Shown here piece by piece: positions 36,333 through 44,218 of a DNA stretch of 64,000 nt; within the stretch, counting starts at the first letter, position 1; each line of letters opens with the position of its first letter. Under the pieces are notes generated by a model. The model ran no database searches and was not told where the DNA came from. It saw only the letters and a list, made by a program, of their open reading frames with translations. The position numbers and the translations under genes are program-made. Source of the DNA: Herpetosiphon geysericola (GTDB lineage: Bacteria; Chloroflexota; Chloroflexia; Chloroflexales; Herpetosiphonaceae); the NCBI RefSeq assembly GCF_001306135.1, contig NZ_LGKP01000025.1, forward strand, positions 310,001 to 374,000, written 5' to 3'.

Positions 36333-36744
36333 TGTAGTAACTCCTTATTTGGGTGCAACTCATCGTTGCGTATCTGCTATCTAGGACGCAAGCCACTAAA
36401 AAATTGTTGCAGCACGTTTTGTAAATTGCCAAGCAATCTGGATTTAGGCATTTGCAATTCTAGCAATGCTTGATTTTTTACCATCGTTGCGTGTTTCTGC
36501 GACCGAGGGGCAGGCAGTAGCTTTAATTCTTTCAAGGGTTGGTTGTCAACCATCATTGCTGATCACCACCCTTCCGTCCCGCCTCAAGGCGGGAGACGCA
36601 GTAGGTCCCCCTAAAATCGGCTAGTTGGATTATGGCAACTTTTTCTCTATTCGAATTTGGATAATCGCACTCCTCATGGGCAGCTGTAATGGATTATGCT
36701 GAAATAAATTTAGTTATTGATCGTGGCTCAAGCAAGATAGATGC
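36333..36744. other. Intergenic region between PspC and tetR genes
   Basis: No gene is seen. It holds the leader of the PspC gene, a degenerate copy of the two-hairpin repeat (36564-36615) and an AT-rich stretch leading into the tetR promoter at 36745. Confidence 0.7.
36564..36615 (-). repeat. Two-hairpin dispersed repeat, copy 4 (degenerate)
   Basis: Read on the minus strand, hairpin 2 is intact (CCCGCC/GGCGGG around TTGA, then ACGGAAGGGTGG). Most of hairpin 1 is missing, leaving AGGGGGACCTACTGCG. It appears to be an internally deleted copy. Confidence 0.75.
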
Positions 36745-36773
36745 TTGCATAAAATACGAACGTATGGTATTTT
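36745..36773 (+). promoter_or_regulatory. tetR promoter with operator in the spacer
   Basis: TTGCAT (36745-36750) and TATTTT (36768-36773) are 17 bases apart, with TG at 36765-36766 as extended -10. The palindrome ATACGAACGTAT (36754-36765) fills the spacer and is the likely TetR operator. The expected start site falls on the ATG at 36780, so the mRNA is probably leaderless, in line with the lack of a ribosome site. Confidence 0.65.
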
Positions 36774-36779
36774 ATCAAT

Positions 36780-37373
36780 ATGAGTCGTAAAGATAGTGCC
36801 AAAGAACTTATTTTGAATCAAGCAGTGCAGATGGCTTCGGTTGCTGGTCTAAATGGCCTAACGATCGGGAGCTTGGCTGAGGCTGTTGCAATGTCCAAGG
36901 GCGGCATCAGCGCGCACTTCAAATCGAAGACCGAGCTGCAAGTTGCCACCGTTGAACGGGCTGCTGAGCTATTTCAAGCGGCAGTGCTTGGCAACGTGCT
37001 GGCCGAACCAGCTGGCATCGATCGGCTGTACAAGCTGTGCGATTCGTGGTTTAGCTTTTTGCAGCAAGGCATTTTTCTAGGCGGCTGCTTTTTAACCAAC
37101 GCCGTGCTTGAGCTTGATGATTTGGCTGATTCTGAAGCGCGGGTTCCCGTACTGCGCTATTATCAGGATTACCTTAATTTTATCGAGCAGAGCATTGCTG
37201 AAACCGTGGAGCTTGGCCAATTTCGGGCCAATACGCCAATCGCCGCGCTGGCATTCCAATTCCATGGCATCCTGATCGCGGCGCTGGTTTGGCGGGCAGT
37301 GCGCAGCCACGAAGCCCAATTTACGACAGCCCGCGCGGCAATTGGCAATTTAATCGAAAGCTATCGCAGCTAA
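36780..37373 (+). CDS. TetR-family transcriptional repressor
   Basis: This is a 197-residue repressor. The N-terminal helix-turn-helix spans about 8-50 (LNGLTIGSLAEAVAMSKGGISAHFKSKTELQVATVE). The C-terminal ligand domain contains GGCFLTNAVLELDD, typical of the TetR_C group with the G-C-F/L signature. Ligand unknown. A shared operator-like motif lies in its own promoter and in that of the next gene, 51 bases downstream, suggesting autorepression and control of the adjacent hydrolase. Confidence 0.92.
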   Translation: MSRKDSAKELILNQAVQMASVAGLNGLTIGSLAEAVAMSKGGISAHFKSKTELQVATVERAAELFQAAVLGNVLAEPAGIDRLYKLCDSWFSFLQQGIFLGGCFLTNAVLELDDLADSEARVPVLRYYQDYLNFIEQSIAETVELGQFRANTPIAALAFQFHGILIAALVWRAVRSHEAQFTTARAAIGNLIESYRS

Positions 37374-37384
37374 AATTTTTTAGC

Positions 37385-37412
37385 TTGAATAAAAAACGAA
37401 CGTCCGTATTGT
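37385..37412 (+). promoter_or_regulatory. Promoter of the MBL-fold gene with TetR-type operator
   Basis: TTGAAT (37385-37390) and TATTGT (37407-37412) are 16 bases apart. ACGAACGT (37396-37403) followed by CCGTATT lies in the spacer, matching the motif in the tetR promoter (ACGAACGT then ATGGTATT). Confidence 0.6.
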
Positions 37413-37424
37413 AAAGGGATCAAT

Positions 37425-38228
37425 ATGCAGATCAATGTGACCTATGTTGGGACAGCGACCGTTTTGTTGGAAATTGATGGCCTGCGGATTTTGACCGATC
37501 CCGTGTTCGATCCTGCTGGTAGTTCGCAGGTCACTCAGGTGGAGCCAAACCTTGAATTTGGGCTTTACAAACAGCAATCAGCTGCCTTGCAACCAGCAGA
37601 ACTTGGGACGATTGATGTCGTATTACTCTCGCACGATGATCATTATGATAATTTGGATACTGCTGGGCGGGCATTTTTGCCGCATGCCAAGCAGGTATTG
37701 ACCACCGAAGCGGGCAGCGGGCGCTTGCAGCAACAAGGCGCCACCAATGTGCAAGGTTTAGCTGAATGGCAATCGATCACGCTGACCACAGCCCAAGGCT
37801 TGCCATTGACGATTACTGCTGTGCCAGCCCAACATGGCCCCGTTGAATTGCTGCCGATCATTGGCGACGTGATTGGGTTTGTTTTGGAATATCCTAATTT
37901 TGAGCATGGGCCAATTTACATTTCAGGCGACACGGTTTTGTTTGCTGGTATTCAGCAGATTGCTGAACGCTATGCCATTGGCACGGCCTTTTTGCATGTC
38001 GGGGCGGCCCAATTTGCGCCAACGGGGCCAACATTATTTACCTTTGATGCAGATCAAGCGTTGCAAGCAGCCCAAGTGCTTAATCCAAAAACCCTGATTC
38101 CAATTCATTTTGATGGCTGGCAGCATTTTAGCCAAGGTCAAGCTGAAATCGAACAAGCTTTTGTTGCTGCGCGTGCTATTCAGCCGCAATGGCTAGCTCT
38201 TGGGCTTGTTACAGCATTAGAAGTCTGA
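37425..38228 (+). CDS. MBL-fold metal-dependent hydrolase
   Basis: This is a 267-residue metallo-beta-lactamase-fold protein of the UlaG/UPF0173-like group. It has VTYVGTATVLLEIDGLRILTDPVFDPAG at the N-terminus, the metal motif LLSHDDHYDNLD (H-x-D-H-variant), a central HGP segment, ISGDTVLF and C-terminal PIHFDGWQHF. The first motif residue is Ser-His-Asp-Asp-His, consistent with a two-metal site. Substrate unknown; relatives act on lactones, phosphodiesters or N-acyl lipids. Probable regulation by the upstream TetR protein. Confidence 0.88.
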   Translation: MQINVTYVGTATVLLEIDGLRILTDPVFDPAGSSQVTQVEPNLEFGLYKQQSAALQPAELGTIDVVLLSHDDHYDNLDTAGRAFLPHAKQVLTTEAGSGRLQQQGATNVQGLAEWQSITLTTAQGLPLTITAVPAQHGPVELLPIIGDVIGFVLEYPNFEHGPIYISGDTVLFAGIQQIAERYAIGTAFLHVGAAQFAPTGPTLFTFDADQALQAAQVLNPKTLIPIHFDGWQHFSQGQAEIEQAFVAARAIQPQWLALGLVTALEV

Positions 38229-38289
38229 TTATTTTGTAACCCAATCCCGCCCTTTTTGTTCGCCACGAATTTTATCCTTCATCCTTCGT

Positions 38290-38353
38290 TTTTCCACCCT
38301 TCCGTCCCGCCAGCGGGAGACGCAGGGGGCTTTAATCCCCCTGCACCCCCTCA
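38290..38353 (-). repeat. Two-hairpin dispersed repeat, copy 5
   Basis: On the minus strand: hairpin 1 GCAGGGG/CCCCTGC (outer pairs extended) and hairpin 2 CCCGC/GCGGG with a TGG loop, then ACGGAAGGGTGG. It is identical over 64 bases to copy 6, 160 bases away. Confidence 0.92.
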
Positions 38354-38449
38354 TATTTAGGTTGTGGATTCTTGTTATGCTTCTATAACTCCAATTTCGC
38401 GATCTTCGCGATCTTCGTGGTTCCTCATTGCTGATCCCTGATCCCGCAG

Positions 38450-38513
38450 TTTTCCACCCTTCCGTCCCGCCAGCGGGAGACGCAGGGGGCTTTAATCCCC
38501 CTGCACCCCCTCA
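38450..38513 (-). repeat. Two-hairpin dispersed repeat, copy 6
   Basis: This copy is identical over 64 bases to copy 5. The sequence beyond both ends differs, so the identical unit defines the element's boundaries well. Confidence 0.92.
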
Positions 38514-38616
38514 AATGACAATTTAGGGTAAAACGGCATTCGTTGATCAACCTAACAATCTGTATTTGTAATCGTGGTTTATCCCACGGGCAACGGGGCT
38601 GAGGGCGAGAAAAGGC

Positions 38617-39207
38617 TTAAATCACGCCTTTGGTGCTGGGAATCGCATCGCCCAAGCGTGGATCATGTTTAGCGGCGCTATCGAGGGCGCGGGCCAAGGC
38701 TTTGAATAAAGCTTCTGCTTTGTGATGGTCGTTGCGGCCATATTCGAGCTTGGCGTGTAAGTTCATGCGGCCATGAATCGCAATGCTTTCAAAAACATGC
38801 TCAACTAAATCGCAGGTCAAGCCGCCGATGCTGGGGTTTGTCCAGCTGAAGTTGAGCACATGAAACGCTCGGCCACTGAGATCGAGCGCCACAAAGGCTA
38901 GCGCCTCATCCATGGGCACGTAGGCATGGGCGGTGCGGGTGATGCCTGCTTTATCGCCAAGCGCCTGATCAATCGCCATGCCCAAGCAAATCGCCACATC
39001 CTCGACTGAGTGATGGTCATCGATATGCAAATCGCCGTTGCACGTTACTTCTAAATCAAATTGGCCATGGCGGGCAAAACTTTCGAGCATATGGTTGTAC
39101 ATGCCAATCCCCGTATTAATGGCAACCTTGCCAGAGCCATCAAGATTAAGCATGAGCTTGATTTGGGTTTCGCGGGTGTTACGTTCGATGGTTGCAATCC
39201 GAGCCAT
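38617..39207 (-). CDS. hisB: Imidazoleglycerol-phosphate dehydratase
   Basis: HisB catalyses the sixth step of histidine synthesis, dehydrating imidazoleglycerol phosphate to imidazoleacetol phosphate. The 196-residue monofunctional enzyme has the two manganese-binding motifs DDHHSVED and [17 protein letters not shown], and [16 protein letters not shown] near the N-terminus. The ATG at 39207 is chosen for AAAGG upstream; the ATG two codons earlier is too close to that site. No other his gene is in the window, so it is a stand-alone gene here. It is convergent with the MBL-fold gene. Confidence 0.96.
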   Translation of the reverse strand: MARIATIERNTRETQIKLMLNLDGSGKVAINTGIGMYNHMLESFARHGQFDLEVTCNGDLHIDDHHSVEDVAICLGMAIDQALGDKAGITRTAHAYVPMDEALAFVALDLSGRAFHVLNFSWTNPSIGGLTCDLVEHVFESIAIHGRMNLHAKLEYGRNDHHKAEALFKALARALDSAAKHDPRLGDAIPSTKGVI

Positions 39208-39396
39208 GATCATCCTTTCGCTAAAGCTGCCCGATCGTACCTGTTTTGGAGCTTTTTGCCAAACTGCGTGATAACGATTTCACGGGTGTAGCTCATCGCC
39301 ATCTCATCAAATTTTCATCATAATTTCAGATTGGGGCAGCATACTAGATTGGCCTGAATCATTTTTGGGCTGAAATTTTGTGAAACAGGTGCAACT

Positions 39397-39867
39397 ATGA
39401 AGCTTAGCCTCAATCGTCGTTGGTTCCCGTTGTTGGGAGCTTTTGCTGCCTACATCGCGTGGGATCTCGTCGATCATCAAATTCTCACGCCTCGCTCGCC
39501 AGCTTGGCTGTGTTATATGATTGATTGGGGTGTGGCTGGGATGGCAGGTTGGTCGATATTTGTGCTACTTGAACGTCAATATCAGCGTGCAATTCCTATG
39601 GTCGATTCCACGACGATTAATTTGCCGCCAGCGGTATTCGCCCAATTGACTCAGGCTGCTCAAAGTTTGCAGAGCGAAATTCAAGAGCTACAACAAGCAA
39701 TTGGCAATTCGATCAACGAAGAGGGGATTCAACAGCAGCGCAATTTGCGCCAAGCTTTGGTTGCCAGCTATCGGGCGCAGGCAATCCTTGAGGAAGTGAG
39801 CGGCATTGTTGATAAACCGCAGGTTACGCCGCCACCAGTTGAGCAATTGATTACCCAACGCTCGTAG
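39397..39867 (+). CDS. Small membrane protein with a C-terminal coiled coil
   Basis: I do not recognise this 156-residue protein. Two hydrophobic segments (about 10-26 and 42-60) are followed by a Gln-rich helical region (about 75-130; FAQLTQAAQSLQSEIQELQQAI) likely to form a coiled coil, and a Pro-rich end. The first segment contains AAYIAWDLVDHQ. It may be an integral membrane protein with a cytoplasmic helical tail. It precedes a glycosyltransferase gene by 42 bases, so a shared transcript is possible, but no joint function can be assigned. Confidence 0.6.
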   Translation: MKLSLNRRWFPLLGAFAAYIAWDLVDHQILTPRSPAWLCYMIDWGVAGMAGWSIFVLLERQYQRAIPMVDSTTINLPPAVFAQLTQAAQSLQSEIQELQQAIGNSINEEGIQQQRNLRQALVASYRAQAILEEVSGIVDKPQVTPPPVEQLITQRS

Positions 39868-39909
39868 GCTGTGGTAGCATAGCAGCCATGTTGAGCTACG
39901 AGGCTGCCA

Positions 39910-41022
39910 ATGATTGCGATTGATGCGCGTTTGAATGCCTACCGCCATGGTGGCATCGCCCATTACACCCACAAATTATTAACCTATCTGCCACAAATTG
40001 CCCCTGAGCAACAATGGTTGCTGCTTGAGCATCGCAAAAGCCAAAAACCATTGGTTAGCGGCCCGAATATTCAGCGGGCGCTGCTCTTTACTCCACCGCA
40101 TCATCGGCTCGAACAACTGCTTTTGCCTTTGGAAATTGGCCTGCGTCGCCCAAAGCTGTTGCACTCGCCCGATTTTATTCCGCCATTAAAACGTACCTTT
40201 CCTGCCGTCATTACTGTGCATGATGTGGCCTTTAAATTGTTTCCCGAGATTTTGGATGCCAATGCCAGCCGTTATTATGGCCAAATTGAGCGTGCACTGG
40301 CTTCGGCTAATGCAATTATTGCTGATTCGCAGAGCACCGCCAACGATCTTACCCGCTTGTTAGATGTTGATCCAGCCAGAATTGATGTGATTCAGCTTGC
40401 GACTGATATGCAGCCAATCTCAATCGCTGCTGCTGCCCAACGCCAAATTGGCGGCCAAACGTGGCAAGCTGATCAATTTATGGTGTTTGTTTCGACCTTG
40501 GAGCCACGCAAAAATATTCCAATGTTGTTGCGTGCCTTACGCATTGCGCTTGATCGCAAGCCGCAAGCTGGCTATCGCTTGGCCTTGGCTGGGCGGCGTG
40601 GTTGGCTTGATGCAGAAATCTGGCAAACCTTGGCTGAATTGCATTTGGAAGATGCAGTAACGTGGCTCGATAGCCCAAGCGATGAGGAAATTCGCTGGCT
40701 TTTGAGTGCTTGTCGTTTGTATCTCAACCCTTCGAAGTATGAAGGCTTTGGTTTGCCAGCCTTGGAGGCGTTGGCCTGTGGCGCGGCAGTGTTGGTCGCT
40801 GATGCCTCAAGTTTGCCCGAAGTGGTGGGCGAGGCTGGCCTCAAGTTGCCAGTCGATGATCCGCTGGCTTGGGCCGATGCAATTGAACGCCTTTGGTCTG
40901 ATGCTGATCAGCGCCAAGCATTGCGCGAGCAAGCGCCCGCTCAGGCAGCCAAATTTTCGTGGCAACGCACCGCCGAGCAAACCTTAGCGGTCTATCGGCG
41001 TGTGCTTGAGCAAACGCGCTAG
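39910..41022 (+). CDS. Family 4 (GT-B) glycosyltransferase
   Basis: This is a 370-residue retaining glycosyltransferase. The N-terminal domain has YRHGGIAHYTHKLL and VITVHDVAFKLFPEIL; the C-terminal GT4 domain has FVSTLEPRKNIPMLLRAL and the donor-site motif YEGFGLPALEALACGAAVLVADASSLPEVVGEAG. The final donor-binding Glu is seen in EGFGLPALE. Donor and acceptor are unknown; relatives build exopolysaccharide or glycolipids. No other glycan genes are adjacent. GAGG lies upstream of the ATG. Confidence 0.93.
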   Translation: MIAIDARLNAYRHGGIAHYTHKLLTYLPQIAPEQQWLLLEHRKSQKPLVSGPNIQRALLFTPPHHRLEQLLLPLEIGLRRPKLLHSPDFIPPLKRTFPAVITVHDVAFKLFPEILDANASRYYGQIERALASANAIIADSQSTANDLTRLLDVDPARIDVIQLATDMQPISIAAAAQRQIGGQTWQADQFMVFVSTLEPRKNIPMLLRALRIALDRKPQAGYRLALAGRRGWLDAEIWQTLAELHLEDAVTWLDSPSDEEIRWLLSACRLYLNPSKYEGFGLPALEALACGAAVLVADASSLPEVVGEAGLKLPVDDPLAWADAIERLWSDADQRQALREQAPAQAAKFSWQRTAEQTLAVYRRVLEQTR

Positions 41023-41118
41023 CTGCATCACAATAATGTTTCTAATCCAAAGCTGAGCTAGATTTTTGCAGAATTCCTGTAGCCTAGCCCCTGACACCTG
41101 ATCCCTTGTCGCTTCAGC

Positions 41119-42369
41119 TTACGAGCTATGACCAAGTGGCGTTTGCAGAGTAAAGATAAAGCGTGCGCCATGTTGGGGTTGGCTTTCGACCCAAACATTG
41201 CCGCCATGAGCCTCGATGATTGCCCTCACGATTGCCAAGCCCAAGCCAGCCCCGCCATAATCGCGGGAACGTGATTTTTCGCCGCGATAGGTGCGCTCGA
41301 AAATATGCGGCAGATCGTCGGGCTGAATCCCTTCGCCAGTATCGCGCACTTCGACATGGACTGTTTGGTTGATTGTTTGGGCTTGAATGGCGATTGTGCC
41401 ATCGCTGGGCGTGTGGCGTAGCGCATTGCTGATCAGGTTGTATAAGACTCGTTGCAATTTTGGCGCATTCATTAGCACCAAATCGGCAGCGGGATCAACT
41501 TTGCCGAGCAGTTGCACGCCGTGAGCAGCAGCATGCGGTTGCAAATTGCTCAGCGTATCGGAGATTAAATCGCCAAGCGAGGCGCGCTCCAATTCCAAGC
41601 GCAACACGCCAGCATCAAGCTGGGCCATCTCGAATAAATCATCGACCAAAGTGCTGAGGTTGGTTAATTGGGCATTAGCTGAATGAAGGTAGCGCTGTTG
41701 AGTTGCTGGCTCAGTTACCACGCCATCTGCTAAGGCCTCGATCATGGCGCGAACTGCGGTTAGCGGGGTGCGCAAATCGTGGGAGATGGCCGCAATCAAA
41801 TCGCGGCGCGATTGCTCAAGCTCTTGTTGGCGCTGCGCACTTTGGGCTAGCTCATCGGCCATCTGGTTAAAATCGGCGGCCAGCAAACTCACTTCATCGC
41901 TGCCATGCTCAGGGATGCGCAAGGTTAAATCGCCTTTGGCTAAGGCGGTGGCTCCGGCCCGAACCTCGGCCAAGCGCGCCACTAACACATTGCCCACGGC
42001 GATGCTAAAGCCCAAGGCCAGCACCAACATAAAAATCAGCACCAGCAGCAACAAGGGCAAATCGTGATCGGTGCTGATGAACATGGCGCGGGCCACACCC
42101 TGCAACAAGGCCGCCACCAAAATGCCGCCTAAGCCAATTGCGGCAATAATTTGCGCCCGCAAACTGCGCAACAGCGAGAGCATCCGGCTTTGCAAGGCGA
42201 TAATTGCCACCACGCCAGCCCCAAAGCCAAGCGAACCAAACAGCGTGATGATACCTTCGAGTTCGCTGATTGGCAGCATGAGGCCAAAGTGGCCAACCAA
42301 GCCAACCAACGTCAAGGCAATCGCCAAGGTCAGCAACAAAAGGCTGCATTGCTGCAAAAAGCGTCTCAT
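41119..42369 (-). CDS. Membrane histidine kinase (HAMP-HisKA-HATPase)
   Basis: This is a 416-residue sensor kinase. Four hydrophobic segments lie within about 8-125, with no large extracellular sensor. HAMP follows at about 125-180, HisKA with His197 (AAISHDLRTPLTA), and HATPase (NALRHTPSDG, DTGEGIQPDDLPHIFERTYRGEKSR, GGAGLGLAIVRAI). It overlaps the upstream response regulator by four bases (ATGA), so the two are translationally coupled and form a two-component system. The short membrane-only sensor suggests membrane or intramembrane signals, an inference. Confidence 0.94.
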   Translation of the reverse strand: MRRFLQQCSLLLLTLAIALTLVGLVGHFGLMLPISELEGIITLFGSLGFGAGVVAIIALQSRMLSLLRSLRAQIIAAIGLGGILVAALLQGVARAMFISTDHDLPLLLLVLIFMLVLALGFSIAVGNVLVARLAEVRAGATALAKGDLTLRIPEHGSDEVSLLAADFNQMADELAQSAQRQQELEQSRRDLIAAISHDLRTPLTAVRAMIEALADGVVTEPATQQRYLHSANAQLTNLSTLVDDLFEMAQLDAGVLRLELERASLGDLISDTLSNLQPHAAAHGVQLLGKVDPAADLVLMNAPKLQRVLYNLISNALRHTPSDGTIAIQAQTINQTVHVEVRDTGEGIQPDDLPHIFERTYRGEKSRSRDYGGAGLGLAIVRAIIEAHGGNVWVESQPQHGARFIFTLQTPLGHSS

Positions 42370-43064
42370 TGCTCGCCTGCACTGAGTTTGTAGCCCACGC
42401 CCCAGACCGTTTGTAAATAGCGCGGGGCGGTTGGGTCGTCCTCGATTTTTTCGCGCAAACGTCGAATATGCACGGTGACCGTGCTGGTATCGGCGGAAAA
42501 TGTATAGCCCCAGACGAGTTCCATCAGTTGGTCGCGGGTAAACACCCGTTCACGATGGCGGGCCAAGAAATAGAGCAAATCAAATTCGCGCGCGGTCAAG
42601 CTAATCGATTTGCTCGCCACTTGCACATCGCGGGTGCGTGGATCGACGCGCAATGCACCTAGCTCAATCGGACGTTCATCTGGTGGCGGAGCATCGGGCT
42701 GAGGCTGAACCCGCCGCAACACTGCTTCGACCCGCGCCACTAGTTCGCGTGGGCTAAATGGCTTGACGACATAATCATCAGCGCCCACGCCAAGGCCAAT
42801 GATCCGATCATTTTCTTCGCTCTTGGCGGTGAGCATAATCACGGGAGTGCGTTGATCGCTCTGCAAGCGCCGACATACTTCCAAGCCAGTCACTTTGGGC
42901 AACATCAAATCAAGCACGACCAAATCTGGCGGTTGTTGACGGGCTAAGCGCAGGGCTTCCTCGCCATCGCTGGCCTCAATCACGCTATGGCCTTCGCGGC
43001 GCAAATAAAGGCCGACCACTTCGCGAATATTCGGTTCGTCATCAACCACCAAAATATTGGCCAT
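42366..43064 (-). CDS. OmpR-family response regulator
   Basis: This is a 232-residue response regulator. The receiver domain (1-120) has Asp9/Asp10 (VVDDEPN), phosphoacceptor Asp52 (VVLDLMLP) and Lys in YVVKPFSP. The winged-helix output domain (about 135-228) contains LTAREFDLLYFLARHRERVFTRDQL and TVTVHIRRLREKIEDDP. The ATG at 43064 has GAGG upstream. The open frame extending to 43178 consists of translated mosaic repeat and is rejected. It is coupled by overlap to the kinase gene downstream. Confidence 0.95.
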   Translation of the reverse strand: MANILVVDDEPNIREVVGLYLRREGHSVIEASDGEEALRLARQQPPDLVVLDLMLPKVTGLEVCRRLQSDQRTPVIMLTAKSEENDRIIGLGVGADDYVVKPFSPRELVARVEAVLRRVQPQPDAPPPDERPIELGALRVDPRTRDVQVASKSISLTAREFDLLYFLARHRERVFTRDQLMELVWGYTFSADTSTVTVHIRRLREKIEDDPTAPRYLQTVWGVGYKLSAGEQ

Positions 43065-43359
43065 ATGTAATTCCTCAAATTGATCCACGAAGGGCACGAA
43101 GAACACGAAGGACGGAAACCGCGAAGAGCGCGAAGCATGTTTTTTTGCCACGAATTGCACGAATGGTTTTTTTGCCACAGATTGCCACAGATTCGGAGGA
43201 TGAGGCTTTTAACTTCATCCCTCATCCTTCATCCTTCATAATTTCGTTCCTCTGCGCCTCTGAGTTAAAACTTACTCCTGTTCTCCCCGTTTTTGATTTT
43301 TGCCTTCTGCCTTTTGAATTTAACTTCATCCCTCATCCTTCATCCTTCATACTTTTATT
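43065..43359. repeat. Intergenic mosaic repeat block G
   Basis: Ccacgaagggcacgaag, ccgcgaagagcgcgaag, gccacgaattgcacgaat and gccacagattgccacag modules are followed by catccctcatccttcatcc, ctctgcgcctctgag and ttttgccttctgcctttt. The tcatccctcatccttcatcc module occurs twice (about 43216 and 43325). No gene is seen. Confidence 0.75.
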
Positions 43360-44031
43360 TTACTGGATTGGTGCAACAGCCATCAAGACTTGATATTTTT
43401 CGCACCAGATCACGACATTGTTATAGAGCGCAGGGTCGAAATCATTGGGCAAATTATAATTTTGGTTGCCCTCGGAGCCTTTGAGTTTGCTTAATTCAAG
43501 GTAGCCTGCTTGCAAATCGCTTGGTTGATGAATGTCGGCGGCCTTGGCAACAAAAATATACATATCTGGGCCTGGCTCGACGTAGAAATCATTGAGCCGT
43601 AAGATGATGCTGCCATCTGGTTGTTTATAGAGCTTAGCCATGCCTCGGCTTTCATGGTCGATGCCACGAAATGCGCCAGAACTCAGCATCACTGGCTCGG
43701 CTGGCACGGCGCTTGGCTCAACCCGCGATTCAGCAGTTGGCATCATGGTTGGCTCGATCATATCATCGGTCATCGGCATCGGATCAGATGGCTGCATCAT
43801 ATCGTCGGTCATCGACTCGTCGGTCATCGACATTGGCTCGGTTGGTTGCATCATATCGTCGGTCATCGACATTGGCTCAGTTGGCTGCATCATCGAATCG
43901 ACAGTTGGTTGGGTTGTGGCCATTGGTGCGCTGCTGGTGGTTGGGAACGGCTCATCGATGGTCGTTGGCGCAGTGCCACACGCAGCTAAGCCACCAAGCA
44001 GGAGCAACATTGCAAAAGAGCGTAATTTCAT
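43360..44031 (-). CDS. DM13-domain lipoprotein with Met-rich repeats
   Basis: This is a 223-residue predicted lipoprotein. Lipobox LGGLAAC places the lipidated Cys at 18. Residues about 30-105 are a low-complexity region with imperfect repeats of MMQPTEPMSMTDD (three to four units). Residues about 112-223 form a DM13-like domain (GAFRGIDHESRGMAKLYKQPDGSIILRLNDFYVEPGPDMYIFVA). A conserved-looking Cys near the end (VVIWCEKY) is present. DM13 is proposed to bind a cofactor in electron transfer, but the function here is unknown. GGAGG precedes the ATG. Confidence 0.85.
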   Translation of the reverse strand: MKLRSFAMLLLLGGLAACGTAPTTIDEPFPTTSSAPMATTQPTVDSMMQPTEPMSMTDDMMQPTEPMSMTDESMTDDMMQPSDPMPMTDDMIEPTMMPTAESRVEPSAVPAEPVMLSSGAFRGIDHESRGMAKLYKQPDGSIILRLNDFYVEPGPDMYIFVAKAADIHQPSDLQAGYLELSKLKGSEGNQNYNLPNDFDPALYNNVVIWCEKYQVLMAVAPIQ

Positions 44032-44218
44032 CGCTAACCTCCATAAAACTTCTATGCTTTAGTTATAGCGGCTAGCACTTAACCACTGCTTGCGCAAAGC
44101 TTACAAAACCCTAAACAAACTATCATTAGACCTAAAGTAGGATATGCATTTATTAGCATAGCAATATACTACGTTTAGCAAGTATTCCAATCTTGAATAA
44201 CATCACAAAGGAGCCGTC

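Larger units (their letters stand above)
38229..38616. other. Intergenic region with two copies of the two-hairpin repeat
   Basis: No gene is seen between the convergent MBL-fold and hisB genes. Two tandem-offset copies of the two-hairpin repeat (38290-38353 and 38450-38513) are separated by a mosaic segment with gcgatcttcgcgatcttcgtgg. The last 100 bases appear unique. Confidence 0.75.

Noticed and set aside
43065-43178. 38-codon N-terminal extension of the OmpR regulator
   Set aside because: The extension is translated mosaic repeat; the ATG at 43064 with GAGG and the typical MANILVVDDE start is the real one.
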